In this document: positions 26,214-35,432 of the stretch, piece after piece
Layout: each line of letters starts with the position of its first letter
Numbering within the stretch: the stretch's first letter is position 1
Program-made: the position numbers and the translations under genes
Assembly: GCF_014873765.1 (NCBI RefSeq)
Contig: NZ_JADBGG010000006.1
Coordinates: 92,797 to 156,796 of the forward strand
Direction of reading: 5' to 3'
DNA: 64,000 nucleotides
DNA from: Desulfomicrobium macestii
GTDB taxonomy: Bacteria > Desulfobacterota > Desulfovibrionia > Desulfovibrionales > Desulfomicrobiaceae
Notes under the pieces: generated by a model
Told to the model about the DNA's origin: nothing
The model's database searches: none
What the model saw: only the letters and a program-made list of their open reading frames with translations

Positions 26214-26765
26214 CTAAACTCTATGAATCGTTTCAAAAATGTCGCGGTGCTGGACCGAGACGTCAAGGCCGAATTTGGAACAGGTCTCCTGCATGACCCG
26301 CCGCAGATGGCGATGCTCCACACCCGAGGGGACATCGACCTCGAAGATCATGATCATCTCGTCCACGCCGTCATCCTGGGTGATGATGGCCCGGAAGTGA
26401 ACCACGTTGCAGGCAAGCGAGGCGATGGCCTCGGTCACGGCGGCGATGGTGCCGGGCTTGTCCACGCCCCTGGTGGTTATGACGAAGGGCTGCGCGGCGG
26501 AAACCGCAACCGGTGCCGAAGCCGCCATGGGGCGCAGATGGGCGCTGAGCTCCATGTCCTCAAGGGCGGCGTTCAGACTGCTCCCGATTTCATCCAGCGG
26601 ATGGTCGTCCGGATTGAGAACGATGAAGATAGAAGCAAACTCGGTTTGCAGGATGGTCTGGCTGACATCTTCGATGTTGCAGCCATGGGTGAACAGGATG
26701 GTCGATATTTTTGCCAGGATGCCCGGCTTGTCTTTGCCGATGACCGACAGCACGAATTTATTCAT
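26214..26765 (-). CDS. Tandem ACT-domain regulatory protein
   Basis: 183 residues made of two ACT domains: KFVLSVIGKDKPGILAKIST at the start, and FVITTRGVDKPGTIAAVTEA from about residue 93, joined by an Ala/Pro-rich linker. ACT domains bind amino acids or similar small molecules. Similar in arrangement to GcvR and to the ACT protein (YwoF/UPF0237 type) usually paired with DUF711 genes, which follows here by ten bases. The ligand is unknown. Confidence 0.85.
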   Translation of the reverse strand: MNKFVLSVIGKDKPGILAKISTILFTHGCNIEDVSQTILQTEFASIFIVLNPDDHPLDEIGSSLNAALEDMELSAHLRPMAASAPVAVSAAQPFVITTRGVDKPGTIAAVTEAIASLACNVVHFRAIITQDDGVDEMIMIFEVDVPSGVEHRHLRRVMQETCSKFGLDVSVQHRDIFETIHRV

Positions 26766-26910
26766 TGATCCTCCAAATCGTGGGAAAGTCCTGGTCTATT
26801 GCTTGGGGCGCGGGCATGCGTCAAGCCTTATCCCCACCCGGCTCTGGTCAAACAAAACGAGATAGGCTACGTGGCGGGCACCCTGATACATCAACCCCAC
26901 CGAGGAAAAA

Positions 26911-28092
26911 ATGGCACAAATAGGCACCCCCCTCTCCCCATCATCCACCAAAGTTCTTCTGCTCGGTTCCGGCGAACTGGGCAAGGAAGTTGTCATAGAA
27001 CTGCAGCGGCTTGGCGTTGAAGTCATAGCCGTGGATCGCTACGAAAACGCCCCGGCCATGCAGGTCGCGCATCGCAGCCACACCGTCTCGATGCTGGACG
27101 GGCCGGCTCTGCGCAGGATCATCGAGGATGAAAAACCGGACTACATCGTCCCTGAAATCGAAGCCATCGCCACCGACACCCTGGTGGAACTGGAAGCCGA
27201 AGGCCACACCGTCATCCCCACGGCCCGCGCGGCGAAACTGACCATGAACCGTGAAGGCATCCGGCGTCTGGCCGCCGAGGAACTGGGCCTTGCCACCTCG
27301 CCCTACCGCTTTGCCGAGACCTACGAAGAATACCTGGCCGCAGTGGAAGCCGTGGGCACCCCGTGCGTGGTCAAGCCCATCATGAGCTCCTCCGGCAAGG
27401 GGCAATCCGTGGTGAGGATCCCGGCCGACGCCGAGAAATCCTGGAAATACGCCCAGGAAGGCGGACGCACGGGCAAGGGCAAGGTCATCGTCGAAGGATT
27501 CGTCGATTTCGACTACGAAATCACGCTGCTCACCGTGCGCCACGCCGGAGGCACATCCTTTTGCGCCCCTATCGGCCATTTCCAGAAAGATGGAGACTAC
27601 CAGCAATCCTGGCAGCCGCAGCCCATGAACGAGGCGGCCCTGACCGAGGCCAGGCGGATGGCCCAATCCGTGACCGAAGCCCTGGGCGGACGGGGAATCT
27701 TTGGCGTGGAACTCTTCATCAAGGGCGACACCGTCTACTTCAGCGAGGTCTCCCCCCGCCCCCACGATACGGGACTGGTCACGCTCATCTCCCAGGACCT
27801 TTCGGAGTTCGCGCTGCACGCCCGCGCCATCCTCGGCCTGCCCGTGCCAAACATCCGCCAGCATGGCCCCGCCGCCTCCAGTGTCATTCTGGTTGAAGGC
27901 GAATCGCGGCAGGTGCTGTTCGGAAATCTTGAGGCGGCCTTAAGCGAACCGGATACGGATTTGCGCCTTTTCGGCAAACCAGAGGTCAGCGGCAAGCGGC
28001 GCATGGGTGTGGCCCTTGCCCGAGACGAAAGCCTGGAAAAAGCGCTGGAAAAGGCCAAGAACGCCGCGTCGGCGGTCACGATCCAGCTTTAG
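26911..28092 (+). CDS. purT: Formate-dependent GAR transformylase
   Basis: 393 residues, with GAGG six bases before ATG 26911. ATP-grasp enzyme: the N-terminal [35 protein letters not shown], the substrate and ATP loop [16 protein letters not shown], and the Mg-binding [16 protein letters not shown] near residue 280 are all PurT signatures. It makes formyl-GAR from GAR, formate and ATP, an alternative to the folate-dependent PurN. Formate is plentiful in sulfate-reducer metabolism. It is divergent from the ACT gene. Confidence 0.94.
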   Translation: MAQIGTPLSPSSTKVLLLGSGELGKEVVIELQRLGVEVIAVDRYENAPAMQVAHRSHTVSMLDGPALRRIIEDEKPDYIVPEIEAIATDTLVELEAEGHTVIPTARAAKLTMNREGIRRLAAEELGLATSPYRFAETYEEYLAAVEAVGTPCVVKPIMSSSGKGQSVVRIPADAEKSWKYAQEGGRTGKGKVIVEGFVDFDYEITLLTVRHAGGTSFCAPIGHFQKDGDYQQSWQPQPMNEAALTEARRMAQSVTEALGGRGIFGVELFIKGDTVYFSEVSPRPHDTGLVTLISQDLSEFALHARAILGLPVPNIRQHGPAASSVILVEGESRQVLFGNLEAALSEPDTDLRLFGKPEVSGKRRMGVALARDESLEKALEKAKNAASAVTIQL

Positions 28093-28329
28093 AAAACAGC
28101 CCGTGATCAGAGCTGCGGATTTGTGTATCCACAGTCCTGATCATGACTCTTCGATGACGATGGCTTCGGGCTTGTTTACGAGCCCTGAGCCCTTGTAATC
28201 CGAGATGGCTTGCACTAGGAATTCACGGTCCTGGCGATGTCCGCCATAACATTCTTACGGCAAGATCCCGCCATGCTTCGGTTCAACCCGCGCAAACGGA
28301 TCGCCCCCTTTGTCCGCCAAGGAGACAAC

Positions 28330-28863
28330 ATGTTGAAAAAAATGATTTTTATTGTTTGCTTCGTACTTGCTTGCAGCACCGCCTACAGCGGAGAAAAAGA
28401 ACATCGGGCACTGGCCGAAGAGCTGATCAAGATCACCGACGGCGACACGGTCATGGAAAAGATGAAAGCCCAAGTGACCATGATCTTCCAGCAGATCGCG
28501 TCCCAGATGAACATCCAGGAAGCCGACAAACCCAAGCTGGAAAAATACTCAGCCCGCTTCGACGCCATCCTGAAGGAAGACATGTCCTGGGAAAAGGTTA
28601 AGACGCAGTATCTGGATCTCTACACCTCCGTTTTCACCGAGGAAGAAACCAAGGGTCTGGTCGACTTCTACAAATCCGATCTGGGCAAGAAGGTCACCGC
28701 CAAGATGCCCGAACTCATGCAGCAGAGCATGACCGTGGCCCGCACCTACATGCAGGGTGTCGTGCCCAAGCTCGAAGAATTGACCGAGGAAATGCGTGTG
28801 GATTTCGAAGGCGCAGCAGCCCCAGAGGCTCCTGCCCAGACGGCTCCGGCTCCGAAGCAGTAG
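28330..28863 (+). CDS. Exported DUF2059 domain protein
   Basis: 177 residues from ATG 28330 (MLKKMIFIVCFVLACSTAYS), with GGAG eight bases before; the longer frame from 28237 lacks a ribosome site. The signal peptide is cut near AYSG, so the protein is periplasmic. Residues 85-150 hold the helical DUF2059 motif (YLDLYTSVFTEEETKGLVDF, YKSDLGKKVTAKMPELMQQS), and a Pro/Ala-rich tail ends the chain. Function of the family is not known. Confidence 0.85.
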   Translation: MLKKMIFIVCFVLACSTAYSGEKEHRALAEELIKITDGDTVMEKMKAQVTMIFQQIASQMNIQEADKPKLEKYSARFDAILKEDMSWEKVKTQYLDLYTSVFTEEETKGLVDFYKSDLGKKVTAKMPELMQQSMTVARTYMQGVVPKLEELTEEMRVDFEGAAAPEAPAQTAPAPKQ

Positions 28864-28888
28864 ACCATTCCGTCCGACCAAGAAAAAG

Positions 28889-28921
28889 AAGGCTCCCCCG
28901 CATAACGGTGGAGCCTTTTTT
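28889..28921. terminator. Bidirectional terminator between DUF2059 gene and hysD
   Basis: AAGGCTCC pairs with GGAGCCTT, with T-runs on both strands (TTTTTT to the right, TTCTTTTTC on the minus strand). Confidence 0.85.
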
Positions 28922-28928
28922 CATGCCG

Positions 28929-29396
28929 TCAGGACAGCAGAGTGCGGATCTCTCGCCGAGCGGCTTCAAGAAACCGCGGATACTTCTCCTTGACCGGCTC
29001 GGAAAGCTCCATGGACCATTCGCTGATTGTCAGCGGTTCGATACCGATGACCATGAGTTCCGGCTTGTTGCCCAGCAACTCGGCCATTTTCAGGGAATCG
29101 AGAAGATCGATGTCGTGAAGGGACAGGCGCTGCTGATAATTGTCCCGCAAATTGTCTTCCGTGAAACGATAGACCGTCCCCGGTTCCCGCCCGCCCTTGA
29201 CGGTATCAAGGACAAGCACACGCTCATATTCCTGAAAAATATAAAAAATATCCTGCGTGAAGGTGGCCCCATCCAGGAAATCGACCTTTTCCGGATCCCA
29301 TTCCTCCTCCAGAGCAAGATCCTTGACCGCGTGCACACCAGCGCCGTCGTCAGTCAGAAGCAGATTGCCCACTCCAAGAACCAAAAGTCGTTTCAT
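28929..29396 (-). CDS. hysD: Hydrogenase maturation endopeptidase
   Basis: 155 residues. The start MKRLLVLGVGNLLLTDDGAG and DGATFTQDIFYIFQ are HyaD/HybD-family motifs; the Glu/Asp residues of GVGNLLLTDDG and the later IDLLDS region grip the active-site nickel of the hydrogenase precursor. The enzyme removes the C-terminal peptide of the large subunit after CxxH once nickel is inserted; in HysA that peptide is 15 residues. It lies 116 bases downstream of hysA, beyond a terminator, so it may be made from read-through or a separate promoter. Confidence 0.9.
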   Translation of the reverse strand: MKRLLVLGVGNLLLTDDGAGVHAVKDLALEEEWDPEKVDFLDGATFTQDIFYIFQEYERVLVLDTVKGGREPGTVYRFTEDNLRDNYQQRLSLHDIDLLDSLKMAELLGNKPELMVIGIEPLTISEWSMELSEPVKEKYPRFLEAARREIRTLLS

Positions 29397-29464
29397 GCCA
29401 TGTTCTCCAGATCCAACGTTCTCCCGGCGTCAGTCGCATTCATGACTTCCATGCCGGGCGCACT

Positions 29465-29492
29465 AAAAAAAAGGGCCGGTTTCCCGGCCCTT
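29465..29492 (-). terminator. Terminator directly after hysA
   Basis: AAGGGCCGG/CCGGCCCTT at 29471-29492 is followed on the minus strand by a run of eight T. It begins about 20 bases past the hysA stop at 29513. Confidence 0.85.
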
Positions 29493-29512
29493 CATGGTTC
29501 AGTCAATCCGCG

Positions 29513-31057
29513 TTAGTCAATGTTGACAACGTGTTCTTCACCGGTCTCAGCGTGCAGCACGTGCACGGCACAGCCCAGTCACGGGTCGTAGGAGCGCACC
29601 AGGCGCCCCACATTAACGGGATTCTTGATGTCGGGAACCGGCACACCGATGAGGGCTTCCTCGATCGGGCCGCGCTGTCCCATGTCATCCCTGGGGTTGG
29701 CGTTCCAGAGAGTCGCGGACACGATCTGATAGTTCTCGATCTTCTTGTCCTTGATCTTCAGGAAGTGCAGCAGTGAGCCGCGGGGAGCTTCCGTGAATCC
29801 GGTGCCTTCTGCGGCGTCCGGAATCTCGGACTTGACGTAGGTCTCGGCTCCGGGCTGAACCTGCTTGAGCCATTTTTCAACGGCCACTGCGGTAAGCCAG
29901 GTTTCTTCAGCACGAGCCACGTGGCGGCCCATGATGGAGAAAGCCTTGTCGCCCAGATCGCGGAAGTTCTTGGCTTCGATGCCGTAAAGTTCCTTGAGCA
30001 GTTTCTGGCCAACGGGGCTGAGCTCGGGGTTCTGGACCCACATGCGGGCCAGCGGACCGACTTCGCAGGGCTTGTCCTTGTAACGGGGAGCCTTGACGAA
30101 GCTGTACGCACCGGGTTTGTCCGGGTTGGGATTCGTTTCACCGACGCTGTAGTGCAGGCCGCCGGGAGCGGAATGGTCAAAGAAGGAATGTCCGACATAT
30201 TCCTTGACCAGCTTGGAATCGAATTCCTCGTCCTTGCCGTCGATATATACGCCAGGCTTGAGCAGGAAGGTCTTGTAATCATCGTCTTCGGGGAAAACGC
30301 CGAAGGCGATGACGTTCTTCCAGCCGATGCCGGTCTCGAACAGATCCGTGTAAACGGAACCCAGGGTGTAGATCAGAGGCAGATATTCCTCGATCACGAA
30401 CTTCTGGACTTCCTTGAAGCGGGCCGCGTATTCCGCGACTTTGTCCGCCGTGGGAATCTCGGTTGCACCGCCCACGACCATGCCCTGAACATGAGGCATG
30501 CGACCGCCGAACATGGCGACCATCTCATGACAGATGCGGCGGATTTCAAGCGCCTTCAGGTACTGGTTCAAGCCGTAGGTGTTGGTTGCATCGGCCTTGG
30601 CCCCGTCCTTGATGCGATCCGTCAAAAGATCCGCATTGGCGTAACGGGGAACAAAGGGAGAGACATCAGGACCCTTGACGTAATCCAGGGCGGCCAGGTG
30701 ATAGAAATGCAGAATATGAGACTGCAGATAGTTGGCGCCGAAGATCAGGTTACGGGTGATGCGGCCGTTGGTGGTTACTTTGACGCCGAAGGCGTCGTCC
30801 TGGGCCATGACGGAAGCCGTACAGTGCGCCGTGGGGCACACGCCGCAGATACGCTGTACGATCTGGGAAGAATCCCTGGGATCGCGGCCGCGCAGAATCT
30901 GCTCGAACCCGCGGAACATTCCGCCGGAACACTTGGCATCGACGACCTTGCCGTCCTTGACTTCAACCTCAATCTTGAGATGACCTTCAACCCGGGTCAA
31001 CGGATCGATGGAAATCTTAACTTTCCCGTCAGCTGCGGGAGTAGCTGCTTGTGACAC
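29513..31057 (-). CDS. hysA: Periplasmic [NiFeSe] hydrogenase large subunit, selenoprotein (UGA = Sec at 29579-29581)
   Basis: 514 residues if the TGA at 29581-29579 is read as selenocysteine (residue 493); a standard reading stops there at 492. RICGVCPTAHC near residue 68 gives the first two nickel ligands, and the C-terminus reads RSYDP-Sec-LGCAVH, the second ligand pair with Sec in place of the usual Cys. Fifteen more residues (VLHAETGEEHVVNID) follow to a TAA; these fit the peptide removed by HysD after His. The N-terminus has no signal; it is exported with HysB by the Tat system. It oxidises or makes H2 in the periplasm with cytochrome c3 as partner. Length agrees with Desulfomicrobium HysA as I know it. 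Confidence 0.95.
29545..29581 (-). promoter_or_regulatory. Bacterial SECIS element of hysA
   Basis: Immediately 3' of the UGA, CGUGCA (29567-29562) pairs perfectly with UGCACG (29556-29551) around a five-base loop CGUGC. The stem begins about 14 bases after the UGA, as in the E. coli fdhF SECIS with its GU-containing loop recognised by SelB. Position and shape are seen in the sequence; the SelB contact is inferred. Confidence 0.8.
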
Positions 31058-31072
31058 GTGCGTCCTCCTTGA

Positions 31073-32020
31073 TTATTCCGCTACATAGAAAGGAGACTTT
31101 CCGTCCGGAAAGTCCGGTTCCACACAGCCGATACACACGGCGTTCTCGACACACCAGTTGATGCCGTTGTTCCAGCGACGCTTGGCGCAATCGGCATAGG
31201 TGGACGGACCCTTGCAGCCAAGTTCGGCCTTGCAACCGGGCTTGGTGAAGGTTTCCGCGAATTCGGAGTTGTCGTATTTATCAAGATACGGACAGTTCTC
31301 GTGGATGTTGTCGCCGAAGAACAGCATAGGACGTCCGTCATCATCCAGTTCGGGCAGGGGATGCTCGGTGGGATTCAGGACGTGGCTCCATGCGGCAACC
31401 AGCGTGCCGACCATCCAGTCCGGATGGGGCGGACATCCGGGCACGTTGACCAGCAGTTTTTCGATCTTCTCATCGGCAAAGAAGTCACGCACACTCTTGG
31501 AGCCGGTGACGTTGCCTTCGGCGGCGGGAATGCCTCCGTAAGCGGAACAAGTGCCCACGGCCACGGTGGCCAGGGACTTGGGTGCCAGATCCCGGATCAG
31601 TTCCATCATGGTGACTTCATGATGATGCCCCTTGGCATCCAGAGTTTCACCGACAATGCAGTAGCGACCTTCCTTGGCGGTGGGGATGGCACCTTCCACC
31701 AGCAAGAAAAAGTTGCCGTTAAACTTTTCAGCAATTTCGTACATGTGCGCCAATGCCATCTCACCTTCACTTGCCATGACGGTGGGATGGAACTCAAGGC
31801 TGATCACATCCAGCAGAATCTCCTTGATTCTGGGATGGACTGCATTGAGAAGAGAAACGGAGCAACCAGTACAACCCTGTCCCTGTACCCAGATGACCGG
31901 AGCTTTTTTGGCCCCTTCGGTCATGGCGTGCACGATGCCCGGATGATAAATCTGGGAAATTCCCAATCCGGCGACACCTGCGGAGCACAGTTTTACGAAC
32001 TCACGTCTGCTAAGACTCAT
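31073..32020 (-). CDS. hysB: Periplasmic [NiFeSe] hydrogenase small subunit
   Basis: 315 residues from ATG 32020 (MSLSRREFVKLCSAG); GGAGGAGGGT lies just upstream, so the longer frame from 32074 is not used. The SRREFVK twin-arginine signal exports the folded dimer. Cluster ligands: QGQGCTGCSVS (proximal), GTCSAYGG, PGCPPHPDW, then a C-terminal part with KPGCKAELGCKGPSTYADC and CIGCVEPDFPDG for the medial and distal clusters. It relays electrons from the Ni-Fe-Se site to cytochrome c3. The stop is 15 bases before hysA, with AAGGAGGA between. Confidence 0.95.
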   Translation of the reverse strand: MSLSRREFVKLCSAGVAGLGISQIYHPGIVHAMTEGAKKAPVIWVQGQGCTGCSVSLLNAVHPRIKEILLDVISLEFHPTVMASEGEMALAHMYEIAEKFNGNFFLLVEGAIPTAKEGRYCIVGETLDAKGHHHEVTMMELIRDLAPKSLATVAVGTCSAYGGIPAAEGNVTGSKSVRDFFADEKIEKLLVNVPGCPPHPDWMVGTLVAAWSHVLNPTEHPLPELDDDGRPMLFFGDNIHENCPYLDKYDNSEFAETFTKPGCKAELGCKGPSTYADCAKRRWNNGINWCVENAVCIGCVEPDFPDGKSPFYVAE

Positions 32021-32081
32021 ACCCTCCTCCTTCAAAAAGGTAATAGCGTGCAGAGACTTCGGCCTTTTTTTCACGAGCGAT

Positions 32082-32111
32082 CAGATATCCTTAAATTTCT
32101 TGATATGTCAA
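32082..32111 (-). promoter_or_regulatory. Likely sigma-70 promoter of hysBA
   Basis: On the minus strand, TTGACA (32111-32106) is separated by 18 bases from TATCTG (32087-32082), about 60 bases ahead of the hysB start. Confidence 0.55.
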
Positions 32112-32368
32112 CGGACTTTGGATCGAAAATCATGATCGCGATAATCTGTTCGCCACAACATGGACAGCGTGCGACTTGTTAACTTTTTCACATGCGTCGT
32201 ACCTGAAAAATATTACACATCTTAAAATCGTAACACTAGCGCTTCTTCGTTTCAAATGACTGAAGCGCAAGACGCTACACTCAGAAGTGCAAGCTTCCTA
32301 AAAAATGACTTCGATTAATTTTCTGTTCAGGCGACGTTTCGATACATGCAAGCTGCGAGGCAATGTTT
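32112..32368. other. Intergenic region upstream of hysB
   Basis: No gene is visible. It holds a GCGCTTC/GAAGCGC inverted repeat at 32239-32245 and 32262-32268 with a 16-base loop, which may end the leftward TonB-like transcript or serve as a regulator site for hysBA. Confidence 0.4.
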
Positions 32369-33283
32369 TCAGTCACGGCGTGGAAAATAGGCGTGTGTCG
32401 AGTTGTGCTGCCATAAAAACTGGTGGATGTGATAGCCGTCGGAAAAGAAAGTCACCGACCCTAGAATGGGTTCCGGAGAACCAGGATTTTTTCCGTAGAC
32501 ATAGATGAAGCGGTTGAACCGAAAAAGCGGACGTCTTAGCCCCATGGACTCGGCATGCAGGATGAGATGTCCGCTTCCCGCACGATCATCCTCGATCCAA
32601 ACCTTCCCGGCCTTGCCCATGGAATATTCGCCGATGTAATTCTCCTCCACGAATTCCTCCGTGGCCACGCCATGCATGAAGCGTGATTCCGCGCCATGTT
32701 TGAGGGCGTCTTGTCCCGATTCATTGGCCAGCACGGTCACTCCGGCGCGAGGAACGACTTGCCCTATCGGCACGGCACTCTTGGCGACCGTCCGAGACAC
32801 AGGAACGGGATCATGCACGACTTCCGGCGCTGACACGTTCTGGACGCGAGATTTCGGGTTTGCGCGGGGCACGGTTTCTTCCGGCATGGTTTTCTCCGAA
32901 ACATTGCTATGAACCGGGCGTTCGTGGGTTACAGGCGCGGACATTTTTACATCCGGGGAAGGAACTGGAACCGACCGTTCCGTCTCGGCCACAGGGACCT
33001 CGACAGGAGCAGGCGCGACTAGCGGCTCGGCAGGAGGGGTTGGGGCGGGCGTGACAATGTCCAAAAGAATGAGCCTGTCCTGAATCAACTCCTGCACAGG
33101 CCGAAAATCAGCAATCCAGCCACCGAAAACATGCAGAAGCAGCGACAAAATAACACAGCCTGATAATTCAAATTTTGTGATGCCGAAAATATGACCAGCC
33201 TGTGCAGGTCCATGTGATTTGCTTTCCGAAACATCCTGATCGGAACCAAAAAAAGCCTGAAAACTCGTCACGGAAGGAATCAT
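32369..33283 (-). CDS. TonB-like protein: one membrane span, Pro-rich linker, unknown C-terminal domain
   Basis: 304 residues from ATG 33283 (MIPSVTSFQAFFG), with GGAGG ten bases upstream. A membrane span at about residues 40-58 (LSGCVILSLLLHVFGGWIADF) is followed by a long Pro/Val/Glu-rich stretch (APTPPAEPLVAPAPVEVP and on) like the periplasm-spanning part of TonB. The last 90 residues (VWIEDDRAGSGHLILHAESM, then FNRFIYVYGKNPGSPEPILG) do not match the TonB C-terminal domain that I know. It may be an energy transducer or another envelope protein. Divergent from the binding-protein gene with only 65 bases between. Confidence 0.65.
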   Translation of the reverse strand: MIPSVTSFQAFFGSDQDVSESKSHGPAQAGHIFGITKFELSGCVILSLLLHVFGGWIADFRPVQELIQDRLILLDIVTPAPTPPAEPLVAPAPVEVPVAETERSVPVPSPDVKMSAPVTHERPVHSNVSEKTMPEETVPRANPKSRVQNVSAPEVVHDPVPVSRTVAKSAVPIGQVVPRAGVTVLANESGQDALKHGAESRFMHGVATEEFVEENYIGEYSMGKAGKVWIEDDRAGSGHLILHAESMGLRRPLFRFNRFIYVYGKNPGSPEPILGSVTFFSDGYHIHQFLWQHNSTHAYFPRRD

Positions 33284-33348
33284 GTTGTTCTTTCCTCCGA
33301 CCCGTGATAATTTTAAAAGAATATCAAAGCGTTCCACGGGAGGCGGAT

Positions 33349-34332
33349 ATGCTGAAGCTGTTCTTGACAATGCTCATAATGTGCAATGCAACATCCGACG
33401 CTGCTGCAACTCTAACAATAAGCATCGTTCACAGCTATCACAAGGAGTACGCCTGGGAGCAAAGTTTGACCAGCGGCCTTTTGGACACCTTGCCCCAAAA
33501 CGCGACTCTCGATCATTTCTATCTGAATACCAAGCGCCTGCCCAAAACCCAGCACGAGGAGCGAGCAAAAGAAGCCTTGCGTCACCTGACGTCAAGCCGG
33601 CCTGACCTGATCATCCTCTGCGACGACAATGCGGCCAAGTATCTGGGTCCGCACCTCAAAAACAAATCGATTCCGGTTGTTTACGTGGGGCTCAACCGCA
33701 ATCCCAGAGATTACGGCCTCTTTCCGGCCAACAACATGACCGGGATTCTTGAACGCCCCCTGCTCAAGCGTTCGCTGCACTCCATGTGCCGCCTGGTCAA
33801 TACGGAAGACACCAAGGTGCTCATTCTCTTTGACTCGGACTCCACTTCCGATGCCGTCCTGCACGAGGCTTTCAAGGGTGAAAAGTCTTTTAATCTTGGC
33901 AAGGTACGCGTGGAACTCAAACAGTTCGAATTGCTGGAAGACTGGCAAAATGCGCTGCTGAATGCCAAATCCGAGGGCTTTGACACCGTTTACATCGGCC
34001 TCTACCATACATTGCGCAACGGCATGGGCGAGCACGTACCGGATGAAAAGGTGATCGCCTGGGCCAGCGCCAACGCCCCCGTGCCCATTTTCGCTTTTTG
34101 GGATTTCGCGGTCGGCGAGGGAAAGACTATTGGCGGGTATGTACTGAACGGTCGCGACCAAGGTCTGGCAGGCGGCCAGATAGTGTCGGAAATTCTCAGC
34201 GGCGTCGCGCCTGCGGAAATTCCACCACGCTCCGCAAAAGAAGGCTCCTACAAGTTCAGCATCCATGAGATGACGCGATTCGGCATCGTGCTGCCGCAAA
34301 AAATCAGGGAGCAGGCAGTTCTGGTGCCTTGA
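33349..34332 (+). CDS. TrpX-type ABC substrate-binding protein
   Basis: 327 residues from ATG 33349, with GGAGG five bases before. A signal peptide (MLKLFLTMLIMCNATSDAAA) is followed by a periplasmic binding fold of the PF04392 (ABC_sub_bind) kind: SIVHSYHKEYAWEQSLTSGL near residue 24, DLIILCDDNAAKYLG, IPVVYVGLNRNP, and YVLNGRDQGLAGGQIVSEIL toward the end. Relatives deliver aromatic amino acids or purine-like ligands to an ABC transporter or a sensor, but no permease or ATPase gene adjoins it, so it may serve as a free-standing receptor. The ligand cannot be read. Confidence 0.8.
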   Translation: MLKLFLTMLIMCNATSDAAATLTISIVHSYHKEYAWEQSLTSGLLDTLPQNATLDHFYLNTKRLPKTQHEERAKEALRHLTSSRPDLIILCDDNAAKYLGPHLKNKSIPVVYVGLNRNPRDYGLFPANNMTGILERPLLKRSLHSMCRLVNTEDTKVLILFDSDSTSDAVLHEAFKGEKSFNLGKVRVELKQFELLEDWQNALLNAKSEGFDTVYIGLYHTLRNGMGEHVPDEKVIAWASANAPVPIFAFWDFAVGEGKTIGGYVLNGRDQGLAGGQIVSEILSGVAPAEIPPRSAKEGSYKFSIHEMTRFGIVLPQKIREQAVLVP

Positions 34333-34415
34333 AGCATGATGAAACCACGCGCCCGAAAGAACCACCAGGAACCACTCCTTGACCCGAAGCAGGTCACTCA
34401 TTACCAGCCTTGTCC

Positions 34416-35006
34416 ATGAGCATAAAAAACGCCGACCAAAAAAAGCAGCATATTCTGGAACATGAATCGCAGTTGGCCAACCAGTTGGCCTTGCAGGTTC
34501 TTGAAAAGCCCAAACCTCCCATCTGGATGATCTTTGTCCCGATCTTCTTTGTTTTCTTCGTGCAGAAGATGAACCAGTACAAAAGCGGCCTGACGGAATT
34601 CGTGGACAACTACCTCAAATCACGACGTTACGCCCTGGAAGCGGCCCTGGAAGCCGAAGAAACCGGAAGGCCGGCCAACGTGGCCGGACTTTTGGAAAAA
34701 GTGGGCAACATTCCGGAACAGGCAAAGCCTCTTTTCGCGGAATGGATGAACGTCCTGGTGGACCACTACCGCTTGCTGCTGACCTCGCAAGGCAACAGCC
34801 ATTCCAAGTTGGTCCGCGCCGGCTACCAAAGCAAGACGAATTATCTTCTGTTCTGCAATTGCCTGAACAAAGCCGAAAATGCATACAGCATGGCCCTTCT
34901 TCCTGAAATGGACGGAGACAACCAGGACCTGCATCACGTCATCCAAAAAATAAACGTCTGTGTCACGAATCTTCGCCGCCAGGATGCCGACACAATTTTC
35001 TCCTAA
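34416..35006 (+). CDS. Unknown family, membrane-associated, paralogue 1 of a tandem pair
   Basis: 196 residues from ATG 34416. A hydrophilic start (KKQHILEHESQLANQLALQV) is followed by LEKPKPP and one strong hydrophobic segment, IWMIFVPIFFVFFVQKM, near residues 36-53, then a wholly helical, soluble part with the YLKSRR, HYRLLLTSQGNSHSKLVRAGY and CNCLNKAEN blocks. Closely similar along its length to the product of 35433-36053. I do not recognise the family. The single span with a large soluble domain suggests an inner-membrane protein facing the cytoplasm. Confidence 0.7.
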   Translation: MSIKNADQKKQHILEHESQLANQLALQVLEKPKPPIWMIFVPIFFVFFVQKMNQYKSGLTEFVDNYLKSRRYALEAALEAEETGRPANVAGLLEKVGNIPEQAKPLFAEWMNVLVDHYRLLLTSQGNSHSKLVRAGYQSKTNYLLFCNCLNKAENAYSMALLPEMDGDNQDLHHVIQKINVCVTNLRRQDADTIFS

Positions 35007-35432
35007 ACACAAAAGCGCAAAAGACACCTTAAAAAAAGACCGCAATCCGGTCTCGCTTAAACAATCACCAATCTAAAGGGGCAATACCGTATTGCAATAC
35101 GGCGTTGCCCCTTTCATTTAAGAATAATTATTCTTCATGTATCTGCATAAGCGAACAAAACAATTCATGCTGCACGCACGCACTTTGCGAATGGCCACAA
35201 ATCAAAGCCTTGGCTATCTTTGACATCACACACGCACGCGTCAATACAACATGAAATTCATTTTCTTAGGGCAATATATCCGAATTTTTTGCGAAGCCTG
35301 CGCATCCTCAGGAGATAAATCCGATTTGAGTTGATTCAAGTCGAAAAAAAATCTACCGTCAGTTATCCACATCAACCTCTTTGCGACTGATCCACCAATC
35401 AGCACATACACGCACTGGAGTTGACAACACTG
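35007..35432. other. Intergenic region between the two paralogues
   Basis: It has a weak AGACCG/CGGTCT hairpin near 35037-35054, a strong terminator at 35075-35118, then about 300 bases of AT-rich DNA that must carry the promoter for the second paralogue. No further gene is visible. Confidence 0.6.
35075..35118 (+). terminator. Terminator containing a nested perfect palindrome
   Basis: AAAGGGGCAA (35075-35084) pairs with TTGCCCCTTT (35105-35114). The loop is itself a 16-base palindrome, CCGTATTGCAATACGG (35087-35102), which extends the stem. CATTTA follows. Confidence 0.75.

Noticed and set aside
24779..26296. Plus-strand ORF of 505 residues
   Set aside because: Antisense to the DUF711 gene, whose motifs are clear on the minus strand.
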